DNA of 36,228 nucleotides from Bdellovibrio sp. ZAP7 (GCA_945874535.1 CAMCGZ010000023.1:1-36228); one strand, 5' to 3'. Positions 1 through 8,559 are shown, counted from the first letter of the stretch. Notes: a model not told the origin generated them from the sequence alone. Program-made: numbers and translations.

Positions 1-32
1 AAATCAATAAGGCGGTTTTGGTTGTTACTCAT
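1..32 (-). CDS. 5' end of an unidentified gene, cut by the window edge
   Basis: An ATG at 32-30 on the minus strand opens a frame reading MSNNQNRLID, with no stop before the window ends. An AGGAG ribosome binding site (complement of 39-43) sits 6 nt upstream, which is what makes this a credible start. Only ten residues are visible, so no function can be given. It lies downstream of rmlA on the same strand across a 207-bp gap, so it may belong to the same surface-sugar locus but probably has its own transcription start or leader. Confidence 0.5.
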   Translation of the reverse strand, partial: MSNNQNRLID

Positions 33-57
33 GGTTCTCTCCTGTTTGCTTTAGCAA

Positions 58-75
58 CGTCATAATAACATGACG
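58..75. promoter_or_regulatory. Inverted repeat in the leader of the left-edge gene
   Basis: Arms CGTCAT (58-63) and ATGACG (70-75) are separated by 6 nt and lie 26 bp upstream of the ATG at 32. The spacing suits a dimeric repressor operator or a short leader hairpin. No regulator can be named. The wider gap 33-239 holds no gene. Confidence 0.3.
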
Positions 76-239
76 CCCAAACGGAGAATCACGGAGCTTC
101 CAGACCGCCTTTTATGCTCCGCGTGTCCAATCAACCCCCACTAAGTACAGGATAGTTTGTCTTTCGAAAAAGTAGGCGACTTAATTTAAGATTAGAAAAG
201 CCCCTCAACGATTATAAAAAAATAGGGTTGTTTAATATA

Positions 240-1118
240 TCAGTCCTTTGTTTTCTCCAAATATGTCCTGTAGGGCCCACTTGGCAGACCCGCAACAACC
301 TTTGAAAATGCGACTGGATCTAGGAACCCTTTTCTATAGCCAATCTCATGCAAGCATCCAATCATGAGGCCTTGCCGTTTTTGGGTGGTCGCAATCAGTT
401 GAGCCGCTTCTAAAAGAGAGTCTGGAGTTCCAGTATCAAGCCAACTCACTCCACGACCAATCACCCCCACGCCGAGTTCATTATCATCTAAGTAGGTTTG
501 TATCAGATCTGTGATCTCCAACTCGCCCCTCTTGGATGGCCTCTGTGTCTTTGCCCTTTGAACACAACGAGAGTCAAAAACGTACAACCCAGGAATAGCG
601 AAATTCGACTTGGGCTCCAGGGGTTTTTCTTCAATGCTCAATACTTTACCCGTGCTCTTATCAAACTCTACGACACCATACCGCCTGGCGTCTTCCACGT
701 AATATCCAAAAATCCGGGCCTTGAACTGATCTTTTTTTGCAATTTGAGAAGCAACTGCTTCTTTGAAAAAGGTAATATCACCGTAGAACAAATTGTCACC
801 CAACACCAAAGTTACATCATCATTTCCAATGAAATGCTCACCAAGAACAAAAGCCTCGGCCAATCCATTAGGGTGGGACTGAACCTTGTAAGTCAGGTTG
901 ATTCCAAAGTCTGAGCCATCTCCCAAAAGGTTCATGATGTGGGGCGTATCCCGCTCTGTGCTGATAATCAGGACTTCCTGAATCCCGGCCAGCATCAAAA
1001 GGCTGAGTGGGTAATAAATCATCGGCTTATCATAAATGGGCAACAGTTGCTTCGAGATGATTTGCGTCATGGGATAAAGACGCGTGCCAGCCCCGCCTGC
1101 CAAGATAATACCCTTCAT
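240..1118 (-). CDS. rmlA: Glucose-1-phosphate thymidylyltransferase (RmlA)
   Basis: Makes dTDP-glucose from dTTP and glucose-1-phosphate, the first step of dTDP-rhamnose and related dTDP-sugar pathways, in the cytosol. The 292-residue length is the usual size. The N-terminus has the nucleotide-binding signature GIILAGGAGTRLYP (residues 3-16), followed by ISKQLLPIYDKPMIYYPL, typical of the short RmlA/RfbA class. VLGDNLFYG (about 105-113) and the EKP motif (about 163-165) belong to the sugar-phosphate site. The start has AGGGG 5 nt upstream. It is transcribed divergently from the CapK-like gene at 1191. RmlB, C and D are not in the window and may lie beyond the left edge. Confidence 0.95.
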   Translation of the reverse strand: MKGIILAGGAGTRLYPMTQIISKQLLPIYDKPMIYYPLSLLMLAGIQEVLIISTERDTPHIMNLLGDGSDFGINLTYKVQSHPNGLAEAFVLGEHFIGNDDVTLVLGDNLFYGDITFFKEAVASQIAKKDQFKARIFGYYVEDARRYGVVEFDKSTGKVLSIEEKPLEPKSNFAIPGLYVFDSRCVQRAKTQRPSKRGELEITDLIQTYLDDNELGVGVIGRGVSWLDTGTPDSLLEAAQLIATTQKRQGLMIGCLHEIGYRKGFLDPVAFSKVVAGLPSGPYRTYLEKTKD

Positions 1119-1150
1119 AAGAACCCCTTTATTTAGTGAAGAAAAAGCAC

Positions 1151-1156
1151 TATACT
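1151..1156 (+). promoter_or_regulatory. Candidate -10 box for the 1191-4008 operon
   Basis: TATACT lies 35 bp upstream of the ATG at 1191, in the 72-bp divergent space between rmlA and the CapK-like gene. The hexamer 17 bp upstream (TTTATT, 1128-1133) is only a poor -35 match. A GGAG ribosome site lies 6 nt before the ATG. Confidence 0.4.
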
Positions 1157-1190
1157 ACGAGGCCTTAGATCGTCAATCTCGGAGTGCCCT

Positions 1191-2510
1191 ATGAGCCTGA
1201 TCGGACAGGTTAAAACCCGATTTTTTTACCCAATTGCAGAGTTTCAATCCGGTCGAAAGATCACGGATAAAGTTCGTATTATGGAACAAATCCGTAGGCT
1301 AACTTCCAGCGAGCGCACAGCTAGAAAACTCAAACAGCTTCATCGTGTCTTAAGTGTTGCTCAGGCAAAAGTCCCGTATTATCGAGACCTTTTTAAGGAG
1401 CTCCGCTTCAAACCTGACTGGGTGCTTGACGGCGCCGATGCGTTGCGTCAGCTGCCGTTTTTGGACAAGGACATCATTCAAGAACAAGGCGATAGAATGC
1501 TGAACGAGGATTTTCCTCGGGCAGCCCTTCACGATAGGAAGACCGGAGGGTCAACTGGTATTTCCACACGAATTTATTACGATAACGAGGCCTTGGATTG
1601 GACGGCCGCAGTCAGTCGATACGCGCAGACCTCTACTGGGCGGGCACCAGCTGATTTAGAAGTGTTGCTATCATCCCAAACGCTTCTTTCAGGGGGCTTC
1701 AAGGAGCGAACTCGCGACCAACTCAAGGACCTTGCACTGAACCGGGTCACTCTCATGACTCACTCGCTCTCAGATTCGGACCTCCAGGCCCTCTGGGATC
1801 GTTTGCGGCGGCTTTCGCCTTTTGTTCTCCAAGCCCACCCCTCTACCGTTTATGCCCTCGCCCTCTACGTACAGAAAGAAAAGATTGATGCTCGCGGAGC
1901 TATTCAGGTTTTCGAGTCAACCGGCGAGTCCTTGGACCCCTATAAGAGCCAAGTAATTGCCAAGCAACTCCACTGCCGAATCTTCAATCGCTATGGAACA
2001 GCCGAGTTCGGAGTTACAGCTGAGAGCAAAGAAGATCCAACTCAACTCGAAGTAATCGACTATATCGTGCACCATGAGACCGTATCGCTCGGGAATGGAC
2101 TAGAAGAACTCGTTGCCACTACCACAACCAACTTGGCTATGCCCTTGATTCGGTATCGAACGGGTGACATTGCAGAAATTAGATCTGAGCCGGAAAGAAC
2201 CCTGATTGTCAACTTGCAAGGGCGGGTGCACGACCTGATCGAAATCAATGGAAAGCCCTACCCAACCCATTACATGAAAAGCGTGCTCGACAACGCGGGC
2301 GGAGTGGACGAGTTCCAAGTTCTAGTCAAAAAAGACGGCACTCAAATTCTTCAGGTGGTGCTTTCGAATCCTGATTTTTTGCCTGGAATTGAAAAGGCCA
2401 TCCACGGGCTCTCCGGGGGCGCTTTGAAGGTAAAGGCCGTTAAATTTGACCACCTGGTCCGAGTGGGCCTTCGGGATAAATTCCGCTATGTGGTGAGGGA
2501 ATCCAAGTGA
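1191..2510 (+). CDS. CapK/PaaK-like adenylate-forming enzyme
   Basis: The 439-residue protein belongs to the phenylacetate-CoA ligase-like branch of the ANL superfamily often called CapK in capsule clusters. Visible motifs are TGGSTG at residues 118-123 (phosphate-binding loop), YGTAEFG at 268-274 (A5-like) and YRTGD at 322-326 (A7-like). The family activates carboxylates as acyl-adenylates. The substrate here is unknown, but the genomic setting suggests adding an acyl or amino-acyl group to a surface glycan. Start ATG has GGAG 6 nt upstream. Its stop overlaps the next gene in GTGA, so it is translationally coupled to the ABC permease. A second copy lies at 4974-6287 on the other strand. Confidence 0.85.
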   Translation: MSLIGQVKTRFFYPIAEFQSGRKITDKVRIMEQIRRLTSSERTARKLKQLHRVLSVAQAKVPYYRDLFKELRFKPDWVLDGADALRQLPFLDKDIIQEQGDRMLNEDFPRAALHDRKTGGSTGISTRIYYDNEALDWTAAVSRYAQTSTGRAPADLEVLLSSQTLLSGGFKERTRDQLKDLALNRVTLMTHSLSDSDLQALWDRLRRLSPFVLQAHPSTVYALALYVQKEKIDARGAIQVFESTGESLDPYKSQVIAKQLHCRIFNRYGTAEFGVTAESKEDPTQLEVIDYIVHHETVSLGNGLEELVATTTTNLAMPLIRYRTGDIAEIRSEPERTLIVNLQGRVHDLIEINGKPYPTHYMKSVLDNAGGVDEFQVLVKKDGTQILQVVLSNPDFLPGIEKAIHGLSGGALKVKAVKFDHLVRVGLRDKFRYVVRESK

Positions 2511-3268
2511 ATTTCGAGCGCATGCGCGACTTGGTCATAGTTCTGACCCAAAAAGAACTCAAGGCTCGCTATAAACACATGAAGCTCGGATACCTTTGGT
2601 CGCTCGGCAACCCCTTGGCCTATGGGCTCATCTACTGGCTGGTGTTCAAGTTTGTCATGAAGGTGAAGATCGAGGGATTTCCACTGTTTCTGGTTTCAGG
2701 TTTGTTCCCTTGGCAATGGTTTGTGAATTCCATCGGGGTTTCGGCCAACACTTTTGTTGGCAACGCCTCATTAATCAAAAAAGTGAACTTCCCTCGAAAT
2801 CTGCTTTCATTAGTTGTTTCAACTCAAGACCTGATTCATTTTTTGGCAGCATTACCCATCATCTTCGGGTTCATGTTGATCTACCAAAAGCCTTTTTCTC
2901 CACTTCTCCTGGTTGGCGTTCCCGCATTGGCAATGATCCAATTGCTTTACACTTACAGTTTAGGTCTGATTGTTTCGACGGTGAACATTTTCTTCCGGGA
3001 TGCAGAGAGGCTGATTGGCATCTTTATCACCTTTTTATTCTATCTTACACCCATCGTTTATAATCTAGATATGGTTCCAGAAGAGTTCCGTAAGTACGTC
3101 ATTCTGAACCCCCTCGCTCCCTTAATCCTGAATTGGAGAGGCCTTTTTCTAGAAGGGAACCTCAATGGTAGCTGGCTGATTCTTAGCATGGGCTATGGCT
3201 TAGCCTTTTTTTTGATGGGCCAATGGATCTATAAAAAACTGTCATGGCGATTTGCGGAGGTTCTGTGA
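2507..3268 (+). CDS. ABC-2 type polysaccharide export permease (Wzm/KpsM-like)
   Basis: Membrane subunit of an ABC exporter that moves a lipid-linked polysaccharide, typically O-antigen, capsule or teichoic-type polymer, across the inner membrane. The 253-residue length and roughly six hydrophobic segments fit the ABC-2 permease family. The cytoplasmic N-terminus reads LTQKELKARYKHMKLGYLWSL, the conserved amphipathic entry of Wzm/TagG proteins. LFPWQWF and LFYLTPIVY are also typical. GTG start lies within the GTGA overlap with the CapK-like gene. The ATPase partner follows directly. Confidence 0.92.
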   Translation: MNFERMRDLVIVLTQKELKARYKHMKLGYLWSLGNPLAYGLIYWLVFKFVMKVKIEGFPLFLVSGLFPWQWFVNSIGVSANTFVGNASLIKKVNFPRNLLSLVVSTQDLIHFLAALPIIFGFMLIYQKPFSPLLLVGVPALAMIQLLYTYSLGLIVSTVNIFFRDAERLIGIFITFLFYLTPIVYNLDMVPEEFRKYVILNPLAPLILNWRGLFLEGNLNGSWLILSMGYGLAFFLMGQWIYKKLSWRFAEVL

Positions 3269-4008
3269 ACAAGGTCGCCATAGAGTTCAAAGCGGTCTCT
3301 AAGGAATACCCTCTTTACTCGCATTTGGCAGGAGGACTCAAGGGTTTTATCTTTAACTTTCCAAGGAGCCTGAAGGGAATCACCCGCGAACGTTTTACCG
3401 CACTGAAAGACATCAGTTTTTCAATTCATCAGGGTGAGACTGTGGCATTCATGGGAAGAAATGGGGCAGGCAAGAGCACCACACTCGGCCTTATGGCGGG
3501 GGTACTAAAACCTAGCTCCGGGCAAGTGATGATCAGTGGAAGAGTCTCACCTCTTCTTGAACTCGGGGGAGGGTTCCACTCTGATCTTACGGGACGTGAA
3601 AACATTCGACTAAATGGAGTTTTACTTGGCCTTACCCGAAAGCAAGTTGAGGCGAGAGAGGCGGAAATTATAGAGTTCTCGGAACTTGGCGAATTTATTG
3701 ACCAACCGATCCGGATGTACTCCTCAGGGATGCTTTCGCGCTTAGGGTTCTCAGTCGTGGCCCACCTGGAGCCGGAAATCCTGCTCATCGACGAGATCCT
3801 CGCGGTTGGGGATATTCAGTTCCAAGAAAAGTGCAAAAAGAAGATTCAGGAATTCAAGAAGAACGGGGTCACCATTATCCTGGTATCCCACTCTATTGGC
3901 GACGTACGGGCCCTATGTGACCGAGTAATCTGGATCGAAAACCATATTGTCCGGAACGATGGTCCAACCTCTGAAGTTCTTCCTCAGTACGAACAGTTTT
4001 TCTCCTGA
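3265..4008 (+). CDS. ABC transporter ATP-binding protein for polysaccharide export (Wzt/KpsT/TagH-like)
   Basis: Energises the Wzm-like permease. The 247-residue nucleotide-binding domain contains Walker A GRNGAGKST (64-72), signature YSSGMLSRL (152-160) and Walker B ILLIDE (172-177), with the switch His in VSHS. It ends soon after the switch region, so it lacks the C-terminal carbohydrate-binding domain of E. coli O8/O9a Wzt. Recognition of a modified chain end by that route is therefore not expected. I chose GTG 3265, in a GTGA overlap with the permease and 4 nt after GGAGG. An ATG at 3244 would add seven residues. Its stop abuts the opposing gene's stop in TGATCA. Confidence 0.92.
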   Translation: MNKVAIEFKAVSKEYPLYSHLAGGLKGFIFNFPRSLKGITRERFTALKDISFSIHQGETVAFMGRNGAGKSTTLGLMAGVLKPSSGQVMISGRVSPLLELGGGFHSDLTGRENIRLNGVLLGLTRKQVEAREAEIIEFSELGEFIDQPIRMYSSGMLSRLGFSVVAHLEPEILLIDEILAVGDIQFQEKCKKKIQEFKKNGVTIILVSHSIGDVRALCDRVIWIENHIVRNDGPTSEVLPQYEQFFS

Positions 4009-4977
4009 TCAAAAAATCTTGGAATAACCGTCCAGAACTTCTTGGGCCGTCTTGGCCCAGTCGAATTCAGCCCGAACAAACGTCGCAGCTGCCGGATCTT
4101 GTTTTTGTTTAAAATTTTTGGCAATTGCGCTCGAAATTGAGTCCACCGATCGATAATCTACGTAATCCGCAAAACGACCAAAATACTCTTCCGCACAACC
4201 TTCAGAGGTGACTACCACATTCGCTCCCTGGGATGCTGCCTCCAGAGCAGCAATGCCAGGCGTTTCACAGAGGCTAGGTAGTGCATATACAGAACATGCA
4301 GCATAGGCAGACTTCAGCATCTCTTCGTCCTCGATCGGGCCAAGGTGGCGATACCCCGAGTATAATCCTTCGAACTCGGAATAATACTCTGGATCTTTGA
4401 CATGCCCGATCGTGATCAGAGGTAGACCCTCTTTTGCACAGGCTTGGACGAGGAGCTTGGTATTCTTTCTCCGATCGATATTGGCCACCGCTAGTACGAA
4501 TGGCCCTACAATTCCAAATTGATCGCGAAAAAGACTAGGTTCGCCATCAGAAGTAAATGCATTTGAAATAGCATTGCACGTCTTCACAAATTTTTCTCGC
4601 GGGATTTCAAAATGCCGCGAAAGGATTTCGGACTCGGCATGGGAGTTCGGGAACAAAATGTTTGCTCGATCCATAAGGTCGCGAATGCGCCAGTATTGGT
4701 AATCTTCCTTAGGCGGAGGAGTCCACATGATAGTCGAGATTGCTACAGGTATACCGAACTGCCGGTATTTCTTTACGAAATGCTCGGTGCCGGGTTCTGT
4801 AGAAAACTGATGCGCAACATCCACATCTATCTGCGGGGCCCATTGATCAAATAGCAGAACCTCATGCCCTAAACGCTCCAGAGCTGCCTTGGTCTGCAGG
4901 AGCTGTACCTCGCCACCTCCCTTTTGGAACATGGCCCCGGTCCAAGTGTTGAATACGATTCTGAGTTTTTTCTTCAT
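4009..4977 (-). CDS. GT4-type glycosyltransferase
   Basis: A 322-residue GT-B fold glycosyltransferase predicted to add a sugar to a growing surface glycan in the cytosol. The N-terminal half has a glycine-rich stretch, QKGGGEVQLLQTK, near the acceptor/donor cleft. The C-terminal half has LAVANIDRRKNTKLLV, LGPIEDEEMLKSAYAACSVYALPSLCETPGIAALEAASQG (E-x7-E type donor-binding region, about residues 215-260) and VVTSEG. The ATG at 4977 overlaps the stop of the upstream CapK-like gene in ATGA, so the two form one operon. A longer frame from 5019 would run into that gene and is not needed. Donor and linkage cannot be told. Confidence 0.85.
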   Translation of the reverse strand: MKKKLRIVFNTWTGAMFQKGGGEVQLLQTKAALERLGHEVLLFDQWAPQIDVDVAHQFSTEPGTEHFVKKYRQFGIPVAISTIMWTPPPKEDYQYWRIRDLMDRANILFPNSHAESEILSRHFEIPREKFVKTCNAISNAFTSDGEPSLFRDQFGIVGPFVLAVANIDRRKNTKLLVQACAKEGLPLITIGHVKDPEYYSEFEGLYSGYRHLGPIEDEEMLKSAYAACSVYALPSLCETPGIAALEAASQGANVVVTSEGCAEEYFGRFADYVDYRSVDSISSAIAKNFKQKQDPAAATFVRAEFDWAKTAQEVLDGYSKIF

Positions 4978-6287
4978 GATTGCCTCAAATCGACGATGTG
5001 CCTGAATTTCTGCCGCCAACCGGTGAAGATCAAATCCTCCATCCCGATGAACTCCACTGCCAGCCCACGTGGGAACCGGTGGACCGTTTCCCGTAAGACC
5101 CGTTCCCGGTCATTTGTATTCTCGAGCACGATCCTAGCAACCGGCGTCTCTTCGTCTTTGCGATAGACAATCTGAAACTCGCGGATCCCTCGAACTTTAT
5201 GATCGAAGAAGTCCATAATAAAGTGAGTCGCATATTCAACCCCGTCAATCAGGATCACATCATGCATCCTGCCTTGGATGTCGTACAAAAAGGTTCCAGA
5301 TGCCTCGTTTTTGACCGTGCCGATATCTCCGGTTTCGTATCTTAAGAGCGGGAAGCCGTAGTTGGTGAAACTCGTTACCACCAAGGAGCCGGCATCCACC
5401 GGCTCCATATAAAATGTCCTATCAAAAACCATGAGCTTATTGTAAGGATCGCTAGGCCGGGTGTGCGCCATCACACCGAATTCTGCATTACCATAGCGAT
5501 TTACGACTTTAGCCAAAGTGTATTTTTCGATCGTCTCGACCATCTTGGGAGTGATCATCTCTCCAGAGGGCTCGAAGACCTGGAAAAGCCGCTTGGGTCG
5601 GTACCCCTTTCGCTCGATATATCGCGCAATGGCGTACATGCTCGAAGGATGTCCTTGGACCAGAAAAGCATCACGACTCCGGAGTTCACGGTAAGCACGT
5701 TCCATGAGCTCGTCCGTGAACGCCCCGACCATCAGACGCTTACGGTTCTGCGAGAAAAGCTTGAGCCAATCCATGAAGCGCGCCTTGAAGGGCGGAATTC
5801 CGAAGTCGAGCTCCGCCGATATATGCCAATCGGCGTGCCACTTCCGTTTACCGGCTAGTTCGTAGGCTCTCAAATTAATGGCCGAAGTCCAATCGAGGCC
5901 CTCTTGGTCGTAATAAAACAAAACAGACTGCCCTGTTGAGCCGCCTGTTTTTCGTGGGTGAATGGGAGGATGGGAAGAGGACTTCATCCGCTCGGAGTGC
6001 TCCCGGACTAAGGCCTTCGTCAAAACGGGTAGGTCTTGAATGTGCTTCAGATCTGTTCTTACTTTTTCAATATCCAACCCGGATGATTGAATCGCATCCC
6101 GGTAGTAAGGGATTTCGGCTTTGCAATAACTCAGAAGGCGGTAGGCAGCCTCTTTGCGGATGCGCCCTTTTTCCGACGCACTCAAGCTCTCGAATTGACG
6201 CAATTCCTGTAGCTTCGGGTTGATATTCGGCCGGGCACGGAGCTCTAGAAGCGGATACAAAATCAAGCCATTGAAGTAACGAATCAT
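4974..6287 (-). CDS. Second CapK/PaaK-like adenylate-forming enzyme
   Basis: At 437 residues it is a paralogue of the product at 1191-2510, with TGGSTG at 114-119, YGNAEFG at 265-271 and YETGD near 318-322. The whole fold aligns, including the VPYYRD/IPYYRD helix, the QxHPSxxYA segment and the final K-FRxVV/HIV tail. Function is inferred as acyl activation for glycan decoration, with unknown substrate. It leads a two-gene minus-strand operon with the glycosyltransferase at 4009, and a good sigma-70-like promoter lies just upstream. Having two copies around one exporter suggests two different acyl substrates or a diverged duplicate. Confidence 0.85.
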   Translation of the reverse strand: MIRYFNGLILYPLLELRARPNINPKLQELRQFESLSASEKGRIRKEAAYRLLSYCKAEIPYYRDAIQSSGLDIEKVRTDLKHIQDLPVLTKALVREHSERMKSSSHPPIHPRKTGGSTGQSVLFYYDQEGLDWTSAINLRAYELAGKRKWHADWHISAELDFGIPPFKARFMDWLKLFSQNRKRLMVGAFTDELMERAYRELRSRDAFLVQGHPSSMYAIARYIERKGYRPKRLFQVFEPSGEMITPKMVETIEKYTLAKVVNRYGNAEFGVMAHTRPSDPYNKLMVFDRTFYMEPVDAGSLVVTSFTNYGFPLLRYETGDIGTVKNEASGTFLYDIQGRMHDVILIDGVEYATHFIMDFFDHKVRGIREFQIVYRKDEETPVARIVLENTNDRERVLRETVHRFPRGLAVEFIGMEDLIFTGWRQKFRHIVDLRQS

Positions 6288-6308
6288 GTGTTTGCGCCTT
6301 TGTCTCCG

Positions 6309-6336
6309 ACTATACCTGAGCTACCGGTATTTCCAA
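6309..6336 (-). promoter_or_regulatory. Sigma-70-like promoter for the minus-strand CapK-glycosyltransferase operon
   Basis: On the minus strand, -35 TTGGAA (complement of 6331-6336) and -10 TATAGT (complement of 6309-6314) are separated by 16 bp. They lie just ahead of the ATG at 6287, leaving a short leader containing AAGG. Confidence 0.5.
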
Positions 6337-6360
6337 AATTCTTGTATCGACGGTACGAAT

Positions 6361-7344
6361 TCAACCCGTTGGCCCCTTCCTGATAACGAGTCCAATCGAA
6401 GTCACCACATATTGAGCCAACTTCAGCTTCAAACTCGGTGAGCCTTGATAAGGAGGTAAATCAACGTAATCGTCCAACCTTTGATCGCCTGGGTGGTAGT
6501 TGACCGGGAATACGTGATGCCCCTTAGAAGTCAGTATTTTTACGAGTGACTCAATGTCGCGCTTTCTAAACACCACACAAGTTGGGTCCTCGAGCGTGTT
6601 GTCGTTGGAGCTCAGATTGAATTCGGTCGTATGGACTGCCAAGCCCCCGGGCTTGAGCGCCTCAAGCGAGTTTTCGACAAACTGAAGTCCCTTCTCGATC
6701 GAACCTAGATGCTCGAATGCACATGCTGACCAACAAAAATCGAATTGCCCGCTGGTCAAGTCGGCGGGAATTCGATTCATATCAACTTCTCGCAGGGTGC
6801 AAAGGCGACTGAAGTCATCATCGCGAGCGATTGAGAGCGAATTCAATTTTGGGAGGCTTCCTGTGTGCTGGGCTGTATCTGCCCATCCCTGCTGTTTAGC
6901 ACTCTCGAATGACTGGTCCGAGGCCACCACCTCGACACCCCGGGACACCATCACTGCCGGCAAGGGCTCTTCACCACACCCAAACCCGAGCCCCTTTTTT
7001 CCAGCGCCAAGAAGTCCTTTCGAATCAAGTACTTGAAGAATGAAATTGAACTCCCAGGTTTTCCGATTGAACCGGAGTTGCGAGCGAATCTCCTTGCACC
7101 AATGCCTGTATTCAGCTTCGAAGAATTGACTGACAGTCACAAGTTGCGAAGTTGGTCTTGAAAAAACAGGCGGGCTGATCGTACCTCCATCTGTACCGGA
7201 ATCAAGTGAATAGGCCAAGCTGAAGTTCCTGGCAGGGTAAAACCAGGATTGGGCCAGGAGCCCGAAGCGCTGGAGTTGGATCAATGCCTGCCAAAGGTGC
7301 GGGGATCTTTTCAATGAATGTTTCACCGTTTTTTTCCAGCTCAT
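6361..7344 (-). CDS. SAM-dependent methyltransferase, copy A
   Basis: The 327-residue protein has a class I methyltransferase core. Motif I GLGFGCGEE is at residues 118-126, followed by an acidic strand end (VVASD), and the post-motif segment has DFCWSACAFEHLG and EALKPGG. Its close paralogue is at 8560-9585. They share WSACAFEHLGSIE, GLQFVENSL, SSND and FRKRD, plus the whole C-terminus. The N-terminal ~90 residues precede the core and may bind the acceptor. Acceptor unknown; in this setting sugar or lipid-linked glycan methylation is the likely role. The ATG overlaps the stop of the upstream glycosyltransferase in ATGA, so they are coupled. Confidence 0.82.
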   Translation of the reverse strand: MSWKKTVKHSLKRSPHLWQALIQLQRFGLLAQSWFYPARNFSLAYSLDSGTDGGTISPPVFSRPTSQLVTVSQFFEAEYRHWCKEIRSQLRFNRKTWEFNFILQVLDSKGLLGAGKKGLGFGCGEEPLPAVMVSRGVEVVASDQSFESAKQQGWADTAQHTGSLPKLNSLSIARDDDFSRLCTLREVDMNRIPADLTSGQFDFCWSACAFEHLGSIEKGLQFVENSLEALKPGGLAVHTTEFNLSSNDNTLEDPTCVVFRKRDIESLVKILTSKGHHVFPVNYHPGDQRLDDYVDLPPYQGSPSLKLKLAQYVVTSIGLVIRKGPTG

Positions 7345-8519
7345 TTTATTTCCTTGCTTCGGATGATTTCGAGCATTTTATTCAGTCTACGATCCCAGGT
7401 GTTTTCACGGACCAGGATTTCACATCCTTCCGGGTCCTGAACTCCAGCCTTAAAAGACTCATCGAGCGCCTGCTCTAAGGTTTCCGCGGAATCATAGGCC
7501 CTGAAATACCGGGAGTGCTCTTCTAGCGAATCAATTCTCCTGGCCACAATCGGCTTCCCAGCCGCCATGTATTCGAAAAACTTCATCGGAAACATCGATT
7601 GAGTGTAGTCGTTCAAAGGGCAGGGAATCACGGCAACATCGAAGTGAGCAAGGTAACGCGGGAGCTCTGAATAGGCCTTGGGTCCCAGAAAGTGAATATT
7701 CGGCTCCCCTTGCAGCGACTCCATTCCGGCATCGGGTTGCCCCTCACCCACCTTGCCGATCAGCACCCAGTGCCAATCTCGGCGATTACGGGCTACTGCC
7801 AGAACCGACTCCACGTCGAATTTGTAGGAGCTCAAAGCTCCGACGAATCCGATTCGAGGCTTTGGAATCGACTCCAATTCCCGTGGAAGTTCCTGCGCCA
7901 CACAAGCCTTTGAAAAATGATCAAAGTCGACCACATTTCCAAAATAATGGGTCTTGCCGGATGCCAGAGCCTTGCAATGGGCTTCGATCTTCCGACTGGT
8001 GCAGAACACCACATCGCAAGCCTGCAGGAGTTCGGCCTCGTGGGTCAATATGGTTTCGCGATCTACCCCTGGTGCAGCCGCAAGGTCGTCGACACTGTGG
8101 TAGATGACTTTTCTTGCCCCAATTGAACGGGCTAGATCGAGCACCAGGGGATTGTAGGTCCATACCCAAGGGTGATTGAACCCGAGCCGCCACTGGATCC
8201 ACGAAAGCCAAGTCTTGAGAATCCATCGATTGAGAGCACGAACCCACGAAAAACGATGCAGCGGCAAGACCAGGGGCGAAAATACGAACAGTCCCGACTG
8301 GACTTCCCGCACCCCCCGGAAGAGCTTCCGGATCCGGGCCAGGATCCTCCGGAAGTCGGTGGAAGCAAGCTTGGGTTGCCGAAGACCGAGCGACTCGATA
8401 TAGAGCACACGATAGCCCCTGGCAACGAGGTGTACAGCGGTATGCTGTTTATTCGTCCAAAAGGGGTTGTCCCAATCAGCGGTAGAAAAAAGAACGATGG
8501 GAGGAGGAGTTGGTTTCAC
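7341..8519 (-). CDS. Glycosyltransferase (GT4/TuaH-like)
   Basis: The 392-residue GT-B protein resembles the TuaH-like branch. VLFSTADWDNPFWTNKQH at the N-terminus and HSVDDLAAAPGV with later VVFCTSRKIEAHC are typical of it. The donor-site half has RIGFVGALSSYKFD, LLGPKAYSELPRYL, FPMKFFEYMAAGKPIVAR and a conserved E. I chose GTG at 8519 because AAGGAA lies 7 nt upstream and homology starts there. An in-frame ATG at 8684 would run 125 bp into the divergent methyltransferase gene and adds residues with no family character. It forms an operon with methyltransferase A. Confidence 0.83.
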   Translation of the reverse strand: MKPTPPPIVLFSTADWDNPFWTNKQHTAVHLVARGYRVLYIESLGLRQPKLASTDFRRILARIRKLFRGVREVQSGLFVFSPLVLPLHRFSWVRALNRWILKTWLSWIQWRLGFNHPWVWTYNPLVLDLARSIGARKVIYHSVDDLAAAPGVDRETILTHEAELLQACDVVFCTSRKIEAHCKALASGKTHYFGNVVDFDHFSKACVAQELPRELESIPKPRIGFVGALSSYKFDVESVLAVARNRRDWHWVLIGKVGEGQPDAGMESLQGEPNIHFLGPKAYSELPRYLAHFDVAVIPCPLNDYTQSMFPMKFFEYMAAGKPIVARRIDSLEEHSRYFRAYDSAETLEQALDESFKAGVQDPEGCEILVRENTWDRRLNKMLEIIRSKEIK

Positions 8520-8559
8520 CTTGCATTTCCTTGACCGGCCGTAGAATATCGGGCCTGTC

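Noticed and set aside
190-239. Possible rmlA terminator from the CCCC/GGG and CAAC/GTTG elements
   Set aside because: The elements are not nested in the order needed for one stem, so no stable hairpin plus T-run forms.
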